This document shows positions 1 to 7,131 of a stretch of DNA of 27,480 nt, in pieces. The notes under the pieces were generated by a model. The model was not told the DNA's origin, did no database searches, and saw nothing but the letters and a program-made list of their open reading frames with translations. The first letter of the stretch is position 1; each line of letters begins with the position of its first letter. Origin of the DNA: Dehalococcoidales bacterium. GTDB taxonomy: Bacteria; Chloroflexota; Dehalococcoidia; Dehalococcoidales; RBG-16-60-22. The translations under genes and the position numbers were made by a program. The stretch spans positions 1 to 27,480 of the forward strand of contig JADHXF010000018.1 in the NCBI GenBank assembly GCA_016783105.1, in the 5' to 3' direction.

Positions 1-100
1 TTCCCGGCGCAGCAAATAGCTCGCTTACTTTCGGGCTCTGGGCCAGCTTCCAGACCAGCGTGTGCTCCCGTGCCCCGCTCCCAACTACTAATATTCTAAT
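1..100 (-). CDS. purD: PurD, phosphoribosylamine-glycine ligase (N-terminal part, cut by the window edge)
   Basis: PurD joins glycine to phosphoribosylamine in purine synthesis. Only the first 33 codons lie in the window. They read (start)[19 protein letters not shown] and continue [13 protein letters not shown], the hallmark N-terminus of PurD with its GSGAREH loop. The codon aligned with the family's initiator Met is ATT (98-100), directly preceded in frame by a TAG stop. There is no ATG, GTG or TTG further into this conserved part. An AGGGGG Shine-Dalgarno lies 8 nt upstream and a GAGGT closer in. The gene follows guaA and a small nuclease-like gene on the same strand, so a purine-gene run is likely. 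The family call is secure from the motif; the AUU start is inferred from the absence of alternatives. Confidence 0.85.
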   Translation of the reverse strand, partial: MRILVVGSGAREHTLVWKLAQSPKVSELFAAPG

Positions 101-114
101 CTACCTCACCCCCT
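98..114 (-). promoter_or_regulatory. purD ribosome binding site with ATT start codon
   Basis: Read on the minus strand, AGGGGG (114-109) is followed by the 8-nt spacer TGAGGTAG and then ATT (100-98) at the position of the conserved first Met. The in-frame codon before ATT is TAG, so translation cannot begin further upstream in this frame. A good Shine-Dalgarno at normal spacing supports real initiation at AUU. A point mutation or sequencing error from ATG is the alternative. Confidence 0.6.
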
Positions 115-118
115 GTAT

Positions 119-144
119 CCCCCTCTCCTTCAAAGGAGAGGGGG
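119..144. repeat. Perfect 12-bp inverted repeat (hairpin) in front of purD
   Basis: Arms CCCCCTCTCCTT (119-130) and AAGGAGAGGGGG (133-144) are perfectly complementary around a 2-nt centre. On the minus-strand RNA the hairpin ends 4 nt before the purD Shine-Dalgarno. There is no T-run after it on the minus strand, so it is not a classical terminator for that strand. It looks like a REP-like intergenic element, of a kind common in such genomes; other copies cannot be checked here. Confidence 0.6.
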
Positions 145-148
145 AGGG

Positions 149-173
149 AAATAAATAGGGGGCTTCGCCCCCT
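149..173 (-). terminator. Possible weak intrinsic terminator after the PD-(D/E)XK-like gene
   Basis: On the minus strand, AGGGGGC (173-167), a 3-nt GAA loop and GCCCCCT (163-157) form a 7-bp GC-rich stem, followed by ATTTATTT. The stem begins 8 nt after the stop codon of the gene ending at 182. The T-tract is interrupted, so termination is probably partial. No promoter is evident between this hairpin and purD, so purD may depend on read-through. Confidence 0.45.
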
Positions 174-181
174 TTAACCCG

Positions 182-646
182 TCATTGAGGAGTATCACCT
201 GTCAAGAGTTTCCATGCATCGAGGTAATCTGCTAGCATATCTCCACGTTTCTTATTTCCATGCTTTTTGCTTTTTGATTCTAAGTCAAGCCTGTGGTGAA
301 TATAACCTTCCTTTGTTCTTAATGGTAGAGCATATTCTTTAAAGATTTCGCTTGGAAATATCCAAACCTTTGGCTTCCCTTCGGACTCTTGCTTCGACAT
401 ATCGACACACACAATAAAACGCTTCTCTGTTGGTCGTAGCTGGTCTAGGCCCCAAAGATCAAAACTCCAACCTCTTTGTGTTGATTTCACCTGTATTTCT
501 AGGTATTTGCCATCCTTTTTGCGTATTATTGCATCAATGCCTGTATCTATGACTGGGAGATAGAGTTCTGCTCCTTTCTCGATTAGCTTGCCAAAGACCA
601 AAAACTCGGCTTGCTTTCCCTTTTGTGAGCTTGTTGGTTCCATCAT
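182..646 (-). CDS. Small PD-(D/E)XK nuclease-like protein of unknown role
   Basis: A 154-residue soluble protein. The N-terminal half carries the pattern seen in PD-(D/E)XK folds of the Holliday-junction-resolvase/DUF4365 kind: QKGKQAEFLV with Glu14, then DTGIDAII with Asp38, then YLEIQVKST with Glu50, Gln52 and Lys54. The C-terminal third is Lys- and Arg-rich and may contact nucleic acid. The start is one of two adjacent ATG codons, 10 bp after the guaA stop, with only a weak ribosome binding site, so it probably depends on guaA transcription. Its base composition is visibly more AT-rich than that of guaA, which suggests recent acquisition. Motif spacing supports the fold but not a specific function. 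It could be an orphan nuclease or a DNA-binding remnant of a defence or mobile element. Confidence 0.7.
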   Translation of the reverse strand: MMEPTSSQKGKQAEFLVFGKLIEKGAELYLPVIDTGIDAIIRKKDGKYLEIQVKSTQRGWSFDLWGLDQLRPTEKRFIVCVDMSKQESEGKPKVWIFPSEIFKEYALPLRTKEGYIHHRLDLESKSKKHGNKKRGDMLADYLDAWKLLTGDTPQ

Positions 647-656
647 GGCTTGCTGC

Positions 657-2342
657 TTACTCCCACTCTATGGTTGAGGGCGGTTTGGAGGTTATATCCA
701 GGACGACGCGGTTTACCTCGGGCACCTCGTTGACGAGGCGATTGGAAATTCGCGCCAGAACATCATAAGGCATGCGCGCCCAGTCCGCCGTCATGGCATC
801 TTCACTGGTCACGGCGCGAATGGCAATCACGTGCCCGTACGTCCGGTAGTCGCCCATTACGCCCACGCTGTGGATGTCGGGGAGAATGGCGAAACTCTGC
901 CAGAGCTGGTGGTAGAGTTTCGCTTTTTTGATTTCATTCATGACGATGAAATCGGCGCTGCGCAGTATCTCCAGCTTTTCTTTGGTTACCTCACCGATGA
1001 TGCGTATGGCCAGTCCGGGGCCGGGGAAGGGTTGCCGCCAGACCATCTCTTCGGGCATGCCAAGTTCCAGTCCTACGTGGCGCACCTCATCTTTAAAGAG
1101 GTAGCGCAGCGGTTCAAGAAGTTTCAGCGTCATTCTGGCCGGCAGGCCGCCGACGTTATGATGGGTCTTTATTTTGGCGGAGACGGTGCTCACCGAGGAT
1201 ATGCTCTCGATGACATCCGGGTAAAGAGTTCCCTGGGCAAGAAAATCAACCTTGCCCGCCTTATTCGCCTCTTCCTCAAAGACGTGGATGAACTCCTCGC
1301 CGATGCTCTTGCGTTTCACTTCCGGGTCAATAACGCCTTTAAGTCGGTCGAGGAACCGTTCGCTGGCGTCAACATACTGGATATTCATGCCCAGGTTCTG
1401 CTGGAAGACTTTGAGCGTCCTTTCCACTTCCTCGCGGCGCAGCAACCCGTTATTGACAAAGATGCAGGTAAGCTGGTCCCCGATGGCACGGTGGATGAGC
1501 GTGGCGACCACTGCCGAATCGACTCCTCCAGAGAGCGCACAGATGACCTTACCATCGCCCACGCTCTCCTTAATTCGGTCGATGCTCTCATTGATGAAGC
1601 TGCCCATGGTCCAGTTCCCCTTGCAGCCGCATACCCGGTACACAAAATTCCGCAATATTGTTTTACCTTCCGGCGTGTGAGCGACCTCGGGGTGAAACTG
1701 GAGCCCGAAGATGCCATCGCCATTGCCCATGACGGCCACAGGGGAGTTTTCCGTATAAGCAAGGGCGGTGAAGCCGGGTGGCATTTCTTCGATTTTGTCA
1801 CCGTGGCTCATCCATACCGGTGTGGACTCGGGCAAATCGGCAAACAGCGGCGACTCAAGACTGCTCAGGTGCAGAACGGCGTGCCCGAATTCTCGCTTTT
1901 TACCGGGTGCCACCACCCCGCCGAGCTGTTTGGCGATAACTCCCATACCGTAGCAGATACCGAGCACCGGCAGGTGGTTCTCATATATATATGATGGTGC
2001 CAGTGGTGCATTGGCGTCATAAACACTCCTGGGGCCGCCGGAAAGAATAAAGCCACGGGGGTTGAGCGGGGCTATCTTTTCCCAGGGGGCATCATGGGGC
2101 ACCAGTTCACAGTAAACCTGGCACTCGCGCACGCGGCGGGCAATCAGCATACTGTACTGGGAGCCAAAGTCAATAACGATGATTGCTTCGCGTTCCGCTC
2201 CGGAGACCGCTTCCTCGCTTACCGACGGCTGTTCTCCGCCCATCTCTTTGGCGATTTCCAGATAGGTGGAGACTTCAATATCGTCAGTCGTCGCGATGCG
2301 GAGACTCTTGCCTGTGGCCAGTTCTGCCTTCTTCTTCACCAT
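657..2342 (-). CDS. guaA: GMP synthase (glutamine-hydrolysing)
   Basis: GuaA converts XMP to GMP with ATP and glutamine. With the ATG at 2342 it has 561 residues, longer than the usual 510-525. The class I glutamine amidotransferase domain begins at about residue 54 ([11 protein letters not shown]), with nucleophile Cys130 in GICYGMG and His217/Glu219 in FHPEV. The ATP pyrophosphatase PP-loop SGGVDS is at 271-276, and the dimerisation domain ends in the typical [10 protein letters not shown]. The first 50 or so residues ([19 protein letters not shown] onward) are not part of the usual family; they look coding and charged. A shorter start (ATG at about 2246) would still leave a 22-residue extension. 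A start at 2396 is unlikely because it precedes the apparent transcription start. Confidence 0.95.
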   Translation of the reverse strand: MVKKKAELATGKSLRIATTDDIEVSTYLEIAKEMGGEQPSVSEEAVSGAEREAIIVIDFGSQYSMLIARRVRECQVYCELVPHDAPWEKIAPLNPRGFILSGGPRSVYDANAPLAPSYIYENHLPVLGICYGMGVIAKQLGGVVAPGKKREFGHAVLHLSSLESPLFADLPESTPVWMSHGDKIEEMPPGFTALAYTENSPVAVMGNGDGIFGLQFHPEVAHTPEGKTILRNFVYRVCGCKGNWTMGSFINESIDRIKESVGDGKVICALSGGVDSAVVATLIHRAIGDQLTCIFVNNGLLRREEVERTLKVFQQNLGMNIQYVDASERFLDRLKGVIDPEVKRKSIGEEFIHVFEEEANKAGKVDFLAQGTLYPDVIESISSVSTVSAKIKTHHNVGGLPARMTLKLLEPLRYLFKDEVRHVGLELGMPEEMVWRQPFPGPGLAIRIIGEVTKEKLEILRSADFIVMNEIKKAKLYHQLWQSFAILPDIHSVGVMGDYRTYGHVIAIRAVTSEDAMTADWARMPYDVLARISNRLVNEVPEVNRVVLDITSKPPSTIEWE

Positions 2343-2355
2343 TTTTATAGAACCC

Positions 2356-2384
2356 AGATTACCATTATGATATACTACCGTCAA
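2356..2384 (-). promoter_or_regulatory. Predicted promoter of guaA
   Basis: On the minus strand, TTGACG (2384-2379) and TAATCT (2361-2356) are separated by 17 bp. The predicted start lies about 10 nt upstream of the ATG at 2342, giving a very short leader. It overlaps the divergent tsaE -10 element, so the two directions may compete. Confidence 0.45.
2368..2376 (+). promoter_or_regulatory. Predicted extended -10 promoter of the t6A operon
   Basis: TGATATACT matches an extended -10 (TGnTATAAT) with one change; no good -35 is seen. The start would fall near 2383, about 28 nt before the tsaE ATG. It lies within the spacer of the divergent guaA promoter. Confidence 0.4.
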
Positions 2385-2410
2385 GAGAAATAACAAGTTG
2401 CTTTCAGAAG

Positions 2411-2902
2411 ATGTCAGCTTTGAAAATCGCTAAAAAGGGCCATGTTTTTTTCAGCAATAGCCCGGCAGCCACGCTACGTTTTGGCCGGCGCTTGGGGGGA
2501 AAAATGACCGCCGGAAGTGTTATTGCTCTGGTCGGTGAGCTTGGTTGCGGCAAAACGCTCTTCACCCAGGGTTTATGCAGCGGTCTGGGTGTTCCGGAAA
2601 AAGAGGTCAACAGTCCCACCTTTGCCTTTGTCAATGAATACCGGGGAAGACTCCCTGTCTATCACGTTGACCTGTACCGTACCGGTAATATTGAAGACGG
2701 GTTTGAAATCGGGATGCTCGATTATCTGGCCAGGGCGGAGTCGGGAGTCATTGTGCTGGAGTGGGCGGAGAAAGTGATTTCTCTGCTGCCAGAGGACTAT
2801 ATACAGGTGAAGTTCGAGGTGCTTTCCCCGCAGAGGCGTCGATTAGAATTCACCGCTTTCGGAAAGAGATGGAGCACTTTTATCAAGGAGCTCGAAAGCT
2901 GA
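2411..2902 (+). CDS. tsaE: TsaE, ATPase of the t6A biosynthesis complex
   Basis: TsaE is the P-loop ATPase that binds and recycles the TsaB-TsaD complex during formation of threonylcarbamoyl-adenosine at position 37 of ANN-decoding tRNAs. The 163-residue protein has the Walker A motif GELGCGKT at residues 42-49, then the family motif [10 protein letters not shown] and YHVDLYR, where the Asp helps bind Mg. The C-terminal LEWAEKV is also typical. It is the first gene of a four-gene t6A operon and its TGA overlaps the tsaB ATG by one base, indicating translational coupling. Length and motifs fit the family with no anomalies. Confidence 0.94.
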   Translation: MSALKIAKKGHVFFSNSPAATLRFGRRLGGKMTAGSVIALVGELGCGKTLFTQGLCSGLGVPEKEVNSPTFAFVNEYRGRLPVYHVDLYRTGNIEDGFEIGMLDYLARAESGVIVLEWAEKVISLLPEDYIQVKFEVLSPQRRRLEFTAFGKRWSTFIKELES

Positions 2903-3615
2903 TGCTGGTTCTCGGTATTGATACCTCAGGTTATGCCAATGCCATCGGTGTGGCCGATGATGGGCGCGTCCTTGCCGACTTCGTTTTCAAGACCAGAAAC
3001 GAGTCACTGGCGAAAATAATGCTCAACGTCGACAGCGTACTCAAAGAGGCCAGCCTCGGTCTGGAAGATATTGACGGCTTTGGCGTCGGCCTGGGGCCGG
3101 GCTCCTGGACGGGCATAAGAATAGGGGTGACGGTGGGTAAGATATTTGCCTATTGCACGGGCAAACCAGTTAAAGGTATGTCTACTCTGGAAGTGCTTGC
3201 CTGTGGTGCTCGCGATTACCATACACTCATCTGCCCGATTGTTGACGCCGGTGCCAGAGAGACGATATACGCGGCGTTTTACCGCAGCGGCAACAATGGA
3301 ATTTATCAGGTGGGTGATTACTACGTTGGCGACCTTCCCGGCCTGGCTGAGGTGGTAAAAGAACCCGTGGTACTGGTGGCGGCGGATGTGCCAAAGTACC
3401 GGAACGTGATGGGTCAATTGCTCAAATCGAATACCATTGAAGCGCTGGAAAGTGCGCCCAGCGGGGCGGCGGTGGCGTTGCTGGCGGCAGCTTGCCTGCA
3501 AAGTGGAGAGCATGATGATACGCTGGCGTTGGCGCCGATGTATCTGAAAGAGTCAACGGCGAGGGCTTTTGTGAACAAGTATTTAAAGCGCAATCAGGCA
3601 GCGCAGCAGGGGTAA
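2902..3615 (+). CDS. tsaB: TsaB, t6A complex scaffold and dimerisation subunit
   Basis: TsaB is the inactive ASKHA-fold paralogue of TsaD that holds the t6A synthase together. The start at 2902 was chosen because it gives the canonical N-terminus [17 protein letters not shown] and a TGATG overlap with tsaE. A longer reading frame open from 2761 only adds residues that run through tsaE. The 237-residue product has GLGPGSWTGIRIGV, the typical TsaB signature corresponding to GPGSFTGLR, and PIVDAGARETIYAAFY. It ends 5 bp before tsaD. Confidence 0.93.
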   Translation: MLVLGIDTSGYANAIGVADDGRVLADFVFKTRNESLAKIMLNVDSVLKEASLGLEDIDGFGVGLGPGSWTGIRIGVTVGKIFAYCTGKPVKGMSTLEVLACGARDYHTLICPIVDAGARETIYAAFYRSGNNGIYQVGDYYVGDLPGLAEVVKEPVVLVAADVPKYRNVMGQLLKSNTIEALESAPSGAAVALLAAACLQSGEHDDTLALAPMYLKESTARAFVNKYLKRNQAAQQG

Positions 3616-3620
3616 CCAGG

Positions 3621-4640
3621 ATGCTTGTACTGGGTATTGAGACTTCCTGTGATGAGACGTCGGCGGCCCTGGTGGTCGATGGTAAAACCGTGCTGTCCAA
3701 TATCATCGCCAACCAGCTGGAGCTGCACCGTAAATACGGTGGAGTGGTGCCGGAGATTGCGGCGCGACGGCATACCGAGCTCATCGGCTATGTTATCAAC
3801 GAGGCGCTCGACAAAGGAGGCAAAAATTTACGTGATGTGGAGGCGGTGGCGGTAACAGCCAAGCAGGGGCTGGTCGGCTCGCTGCTGGTCGGGGTGGCCG
3901 CCGCCAAGACCCTCAGTTACGCGTTGCGGGTTCCGCTCATCGGCGTGCACCACATCGAGGGACATATCTTCGCCAGCCTGTTGAGCAATCCTGAAATACC
4001 GTTGCCTCACGTCTGTTTGACGGTGTCCGGCGGCCATACTCTGCTGGTATACGTCAGGGGATACTGCCAGTATGAGCTGCTCGGCGGCACGGTGGATGAT
4101 GCGGCCGGTGAGGCTTTTGATAAGATTGCCAAGTTTCTCGACCTCGGTTTTCCCGGAGGCCCGGTTATCGACCGCCTGTCCATTCAGGGCGATAGAAAAG
4201 CCTTTAACTTCCCCCGGCCGTTATTAAAGGCGAAAACGTTTTATTTCAGCTTCAGCGGTCTGAAAACAGCCATCATCAACGCTTTTAAAGGCCAGCTTGC
4301 CAGCGGTGAGGCGCTGCCTCTTGGGGATATTGCCGCCAGTTTTCAGGAAGCGGTGGTGGATGTCCTAGTGGCCAAGACAATGCGAGCCGTCAGACAGCAG
4401 GCAGTATCCGCCGTCAGTGTTACCGGCGGCGTCTCGGCAAACCGACGGTTGAGAGAGGTGTTCGCGGACACCTGTAACCGGGAGGGAATCAAGGTCTATT
4501 TTCCCGACCTCTCGCTGTGCACGGACAACGCGGCCATGATTGCGGCAGCCGGCTATGCCAGGCTGATGCGAGGTCAGTCAGATGACCTGTCCCTCGATGT
4601 AATCCCTAATGTGCCACTTGAGGTGCAACATGCGGGCTAA
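3621..4640 (+). CDS. tsaD: TsaD (Kae1/Gcp), catalytic subunit of t6A synthase
   Basis: TsaD transfers the threonylcarbamoyl group from threonylcarbamoyl-AMP to A37 of tRNA. The 339-residue protein starts MLVLGIETSCDETSAA. It has the metal-binding His111-xxx-His115 in HHIEGH, SGGHTLL, the nucleotide-binding GGTVDDAAGEAFDK, and the third metal ligand Asp302 in CTDNAAMIAAAGY. Length is normal. It lies 5 bp downstream of tsaB with a short CAGG ribosome binding site, and its last 11 bases overlap the start of tsaC. Confidence 0.96.
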   Translation: MLVLGIETSCDETSAALVVDGKTVLSNIIANQLELHRKYGGVVPEIAARRHTELIGYVINEALDKGGKNLRDVEAVAVTAKQGLVGSLLVGVAAAKTLSYALRVPLIGVHHIEGHIFASLLSNPEIPLPHVCLTVSGGHTLLVYVRGYCQYELLGGTVDDAAGEAFDKIAKFLDLGFPGGPVIDRLSIQGDRKAFNFPRPLLKAKTFYFSFSGLKTAIINAFKGQLASGEALPLGDIAASFQEAVVDVLVAKTMRAVRQQAVSAVSVTGGVSANRRLREVFADTCNREGIKVYFPDLSLCTDNAAMIAAAGYARLMRGQSDDLSLDVIPNVPLEVQHAG

Positions 4641-5301
4641 AATCGAAAAGGTTAATCCCAAGAAACCATCGAAACAGGTTCTAAATCATGCGGCGCGCCT
4701 TATCAGGAAAGGGGCTGTAATCGTATGCCCGACAGATACCGGGTATGCGCTGGCGGCTAACGCCCTCGATACTAAAGCCATCGTCAAAGTTTTTAATCTC
4801 AAGGGACGAGCTTACTCCAACCCGATACACGTTGCGGTAAGCTCGCTGGAAATGGCGGGAAGGTATGCTCATATCAGCCCGGAGGCGGCGCAACTGGCAC
4901 ATAGCTTCCTGCCGGGTGCTTTGACGCTGGTATTGCCCAGGAAAGAAGCCGTTCCATCATTGCTGGTTGCCGGGCGCGATACGGTCGGCATCAGAATCCC
5001 TGACCATAAAGTGATACTGGACCTGACCGCCATGACCGAGCTGCCTATTACGGCAACCAGCGCCAATGTCAGCGGACAGCCGACGCCATACTCTGTGCCG
5101 GAAGTGATAAACCTGCTGGGTGGGGCGGTGGAACAGGTGGCTCTGATTCTGGACCAGGGCCCGATACCATCGCGCGGACTCTCCACGATTGTTGACCTGA
5201 CGGTCAGCCCTCCCCAGTTACTGAGGCAGGGGCTGGTCAGCTGGCTGGAGATACGGCAGGTTCTACAGGCGTTTCAAGACTCTGCCTCGGGACAGGCGTG
5301 A
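4630..5301 (+). CDS. tsaC: Threonylcarbamoyl-AMP synthase, YrdC/Sua5 type
   Basis: This enzyme makes threonylcarbamoyl-AMP from threonine, bicarbonate and ATP, the first step of t6A synthesis. The start at 4630 follows a good GAGGTG site; an upstream ATG at 4609 adds seven residues from the tsaD end and is less likely. The 223-residue YrdC domain shows CPTDTGYAL, the substrate-binding KGRAYSNPIHV (the Lys-x-Arg/Ser-x-Asn tetrad region), PGALTLVL, VGIRIPDH and ITATSANVSGQ. There is no C-terminal Sua5 domain. Being in the same operon as tsaE, tsaB and tsaD makes a complete t6A module. Confidence 0.93.
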   Translation: MRAKIEKVNPKKPSKQVLNHAARLIRKGAVIVCPTDTGYALAANALDTKAIVKVFNLKGRAYSNPIHVAVSSLEMAGRYAHISPEAAQLAHSFLPGALTLVLPRKEAVPSLLVAGRDTVGIRIPDHKVILDLTAMTELPITATSANVSGQPTPYSVPEVINLLGGAVEQVALILDQGPIPSRGLSTIVDLTVSPPQLLRQGLVSWLEIRQVLQAFQDSASGQA

Positions 5302-5321
5302 CCAACCACACGTCCGCGAGT

Positions 5322-5351
5322 TTGACAAGTTAATTTCCTATATGCTATTTT
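5322..5351 (+). promoter_or_regulatory. Predicted promoter of the ilv-leu operon
   Basis: A consensus TTGACA (5322-5327) and TATTTT (5346-5351) are separated by 18 bp. This is the best sigma-70-like site in the window and the only clear one before the 11-kb operon. The predicted start near 5358 gives a leader of about 84 nt before the ilvD TTG. Confidence 0.6.
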
Positions 5352-5426
5352 ATGGTACGGGCTGCTGCGATTTTTCTCGTTTACCTGGTCCGTGCGTATG
5401 TGGCCTTATTTTTTTTAAGAACCTGA
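5352..5426 (+). promoter_or_regulatory. Possible branched-chain-rich leader peptide before ilvD
   Basis: An ATG-initiated 24-codon frame ends with TGA 15 bp before the preferred ilvD start. It encodes 4 Val, 1 Ile and 4 Leu (9 of 24), as expected for an ivbL-like attenuation peptide, and is followed in part by a T-rich tract (5409-5416). Against it, the ATG lies directly after the predicted -10, so transcripts from that promoter would miss it. No ribosome binding site and no clear terminator/antiterminator pair are seen. A chance frame is quite possible. Confidence 0.2.
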
Positions 5427-5441
5427 AATGGGGAGTTGGAC

Positions 5442-7118
5442 TTGAAAAGTGACGTTGTTAAGAAAGGGATAGAGAGGGCGCCGCATCGCTCTCTGCTGTA
5501 TGCTCTGGGTTGCAATCGCTCAGAAATGGACAAGCCGTTTGTCGGCATTATCAACAGCTTCAGCGAGATTGTTCCCGGACATATGCATCTGCGTGAAATT
5601 GCGCAGGAGGTAAAGGCGGGAGTAAGGGAAGGAGGCGGCGTCCCCTTTGAGGTTAATACCATTGCCGTGTGTGACGGCATCGTTATGAACCATGCGGGGA
5701 TGAAATACAGCCTGCCCAGCCGACAGTTAATTGCCGACTCGGTGGAAACGGTAGCCGAGGCACATGCTTTTGATGCCCTGGTTTTCATTCCCAACTGTGA
5801 CAAGATTGTTCCCGGAATGCTCATGGCGGCAGCAAGGTTGAATATCCCGTCCATCTTCATCAGCGGCGGTCCCATGCTGGCCGGCCGCTTTGGCAGTGAT
5901 GGCCGAAAAGTTGACGTTATCTCGGTATTTGAAGGAGTGGGCGAAGTTCTCAGTGGCAAGATGAGCCAGGAGGAGCTGGACCAGCTGGAGCAGGTTGCCT
6001 GTCCCGGCTGCGGGAGCTGTGCTGGCATGTTTACTGCCAATACCATGAACTGCCTGATTGAGGTTATGGGAATAGGGTTGCCGGGCAATGGCACTATCCC
6101 GGCGGTGGATGCCAGGCGGCGAGGTCTGGCAAGGGATGCAGGGCGCACGGTGATGAAGCTGCTGGCGGATAACGTCCGTCCGCGGGATTTGATTAATAAA
6201 GAGTCCATCTACAATGCCTTAACCGTCGATATGGCGCTTGGTGCCAGCACCAACTCGGTGCTGCACCTGATGGCCATCGCCCACGAGGCAGACGTTGCCT
6301 TTCCGCTGACGCTGGTGAATGAGATAAGTCAAAAGACACCGTGCCTTTGCAAGCTGTCGCCGGCATATATAGACAAGAAAACCAAATATCACATTGAGGA
6401 TCTGGACCATGCCGGTGGTATACCGGCAGTGATGAATGAGATAAAAGGACTGTTGAAACTGAATCTGAAAACGGTGACCGGCAGAACACTGGCCGAGAAT
6501 ATTGCGGGCAGTCAAATAATAGACAGCGACGTAATTCGACCGGTTGAAAATGCGTTTGCTGCGACCGGTGGCCTGGCAATACTCTTTGGTAACCTGGCTC
6601 CCGAGGGTGCCGTGGTGCGCCGTTCGGCAGTGGCCCCGGAAATGCTGTCGCATCGCGGGCCGGCCAGGGTATTTGATTCTGAGGAAGAAGCAACCAGGGC
6701 CATTATGGATGGCGACATAAAAGCGGGTGATGTGATTGTTATTCGCTACGAAGGGCCAAAAGGCGGCCCGGGAATGAGAGAAATGCTGACCCCCACCTCT
6801 CTTTTAAGCGGTCTTGGAATAGACAACAAGGTCGCTCTTATAACCGACGGGCGCTTTTCCGGCGGTTCGCGCGGCGCTGCCATTGGCCATGTTTCTCCCG
6901 AGGCGGCAGGTCAGGGCCCGATTGCCGCTCTGAAAGAGGGTGACACTATTATTGTTGATATTCCAAATTACAAACTGGCAGTAGAACTGACTGATGACGA
7001 AATAAAACGTCGTATAGCACAGTTGCCGGCGTTTGAACCGAAAGTAAAGTCCGGTTATCTCAGGTATTATGCCGAGAAAGTAAGCTCGGCGAGTACCGGA
7101 GCTGTCTTCGGAAGCTAG
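5442..7118 (+). CDS. ilvD: Dihydroxy-acid dehydratase
   Basis: IlvD dehydrates dihydroxyisovalerate and dihydroxymethylvalerate, the third common step to valine and isoleucine. A TTG at 5442 gives the usual [19 protein letters not shown] start, with GGGGAG 6 nt upstream. Another TTG at 5436 sits against that site and is less likely. The 558-residue protein has PGHMHL, PNCDK with Cys119, [18 protein letters not shown] from residue 187, and the C-terminal [26 protein letters not shown] in place of a Cys-containing motif resembles the E. coli enzyme, which carries an oxygen-labile [4Fe-4S] cluster; the cluster type here is an inference. It is the first gene of the ilv-leu operon. Confidence 0.95.
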   Translation: MKSDVVKKGIERAPHRSLLYALGCNRSEMDKPFVGIINSFSEIVPGHMHLREIAQEVKAGVREGGGVPFEVNTIAVCDGIVMNHAGMKYSLPSRQLIADSVETVAEAHAFDALVFIPNCDKIVPGMLMAAARLNIPSIFISGGPMLAGRFGSDGRKVDVISVFEGVGEVLSGKMSQEELDQLEQVACPGCGSCAGMFTANTMNCLIEVMGIGLPGNGTIPAVDARRRGLARDAGRTVMKLLADNVRPRDLINKESIYNALTVDMALGASTNSVLHLMAIAHEADVAFPLTLVNEISQKTPCLCKLSPAYIDKKTKYHIEDLDHAGGIPAVMNEIKGLLKLNLKTVTGRTLAENIAGSQIIDSDVIRPVENAFAATGGLAILFGNLAPEGAVVRRSAVAPEMLSHRGPARVFDSEEEATRAIMDGDIKAGDVIVIRYEGPKGGPGMREMLTPTSLLSGLGIDNKVALITDGRFSGGSRGAAIGHVSPEAAGQGPIAALKEGDTIIVDIPNYKLAVELTDDEIKRRIAQLPAFEPKVKSGYLRYYAEKVSSASTGAVFGS

Positions 7119-7131
7119 AGGGAGGCTTGCC

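Noticed and set aside
831..1994. A long plus-strand reading frame (387 codons) antisense to guaA
   Set aside because: It lies wholly opposite a clear GMP synthase with all catalytic motifs, and has no domain-like sequence. Long antisense frames are common in GC-rich codon patterns.
2761..2901. A 47-codon upstream extension of tsaB
   Set aside because: It runs through tsaE in another frame. The ATG at 2902 gives the canonical TsaB N-terminus and a TGATG coupling.
5355..5394. A GUACGG/CCGUGC stem in the ilvD leader as an attenuator
   Set aside because: The stem is only 6 bp with a large loop, and it ends well before the T-run at 5409, so it is not a convincing terminator.
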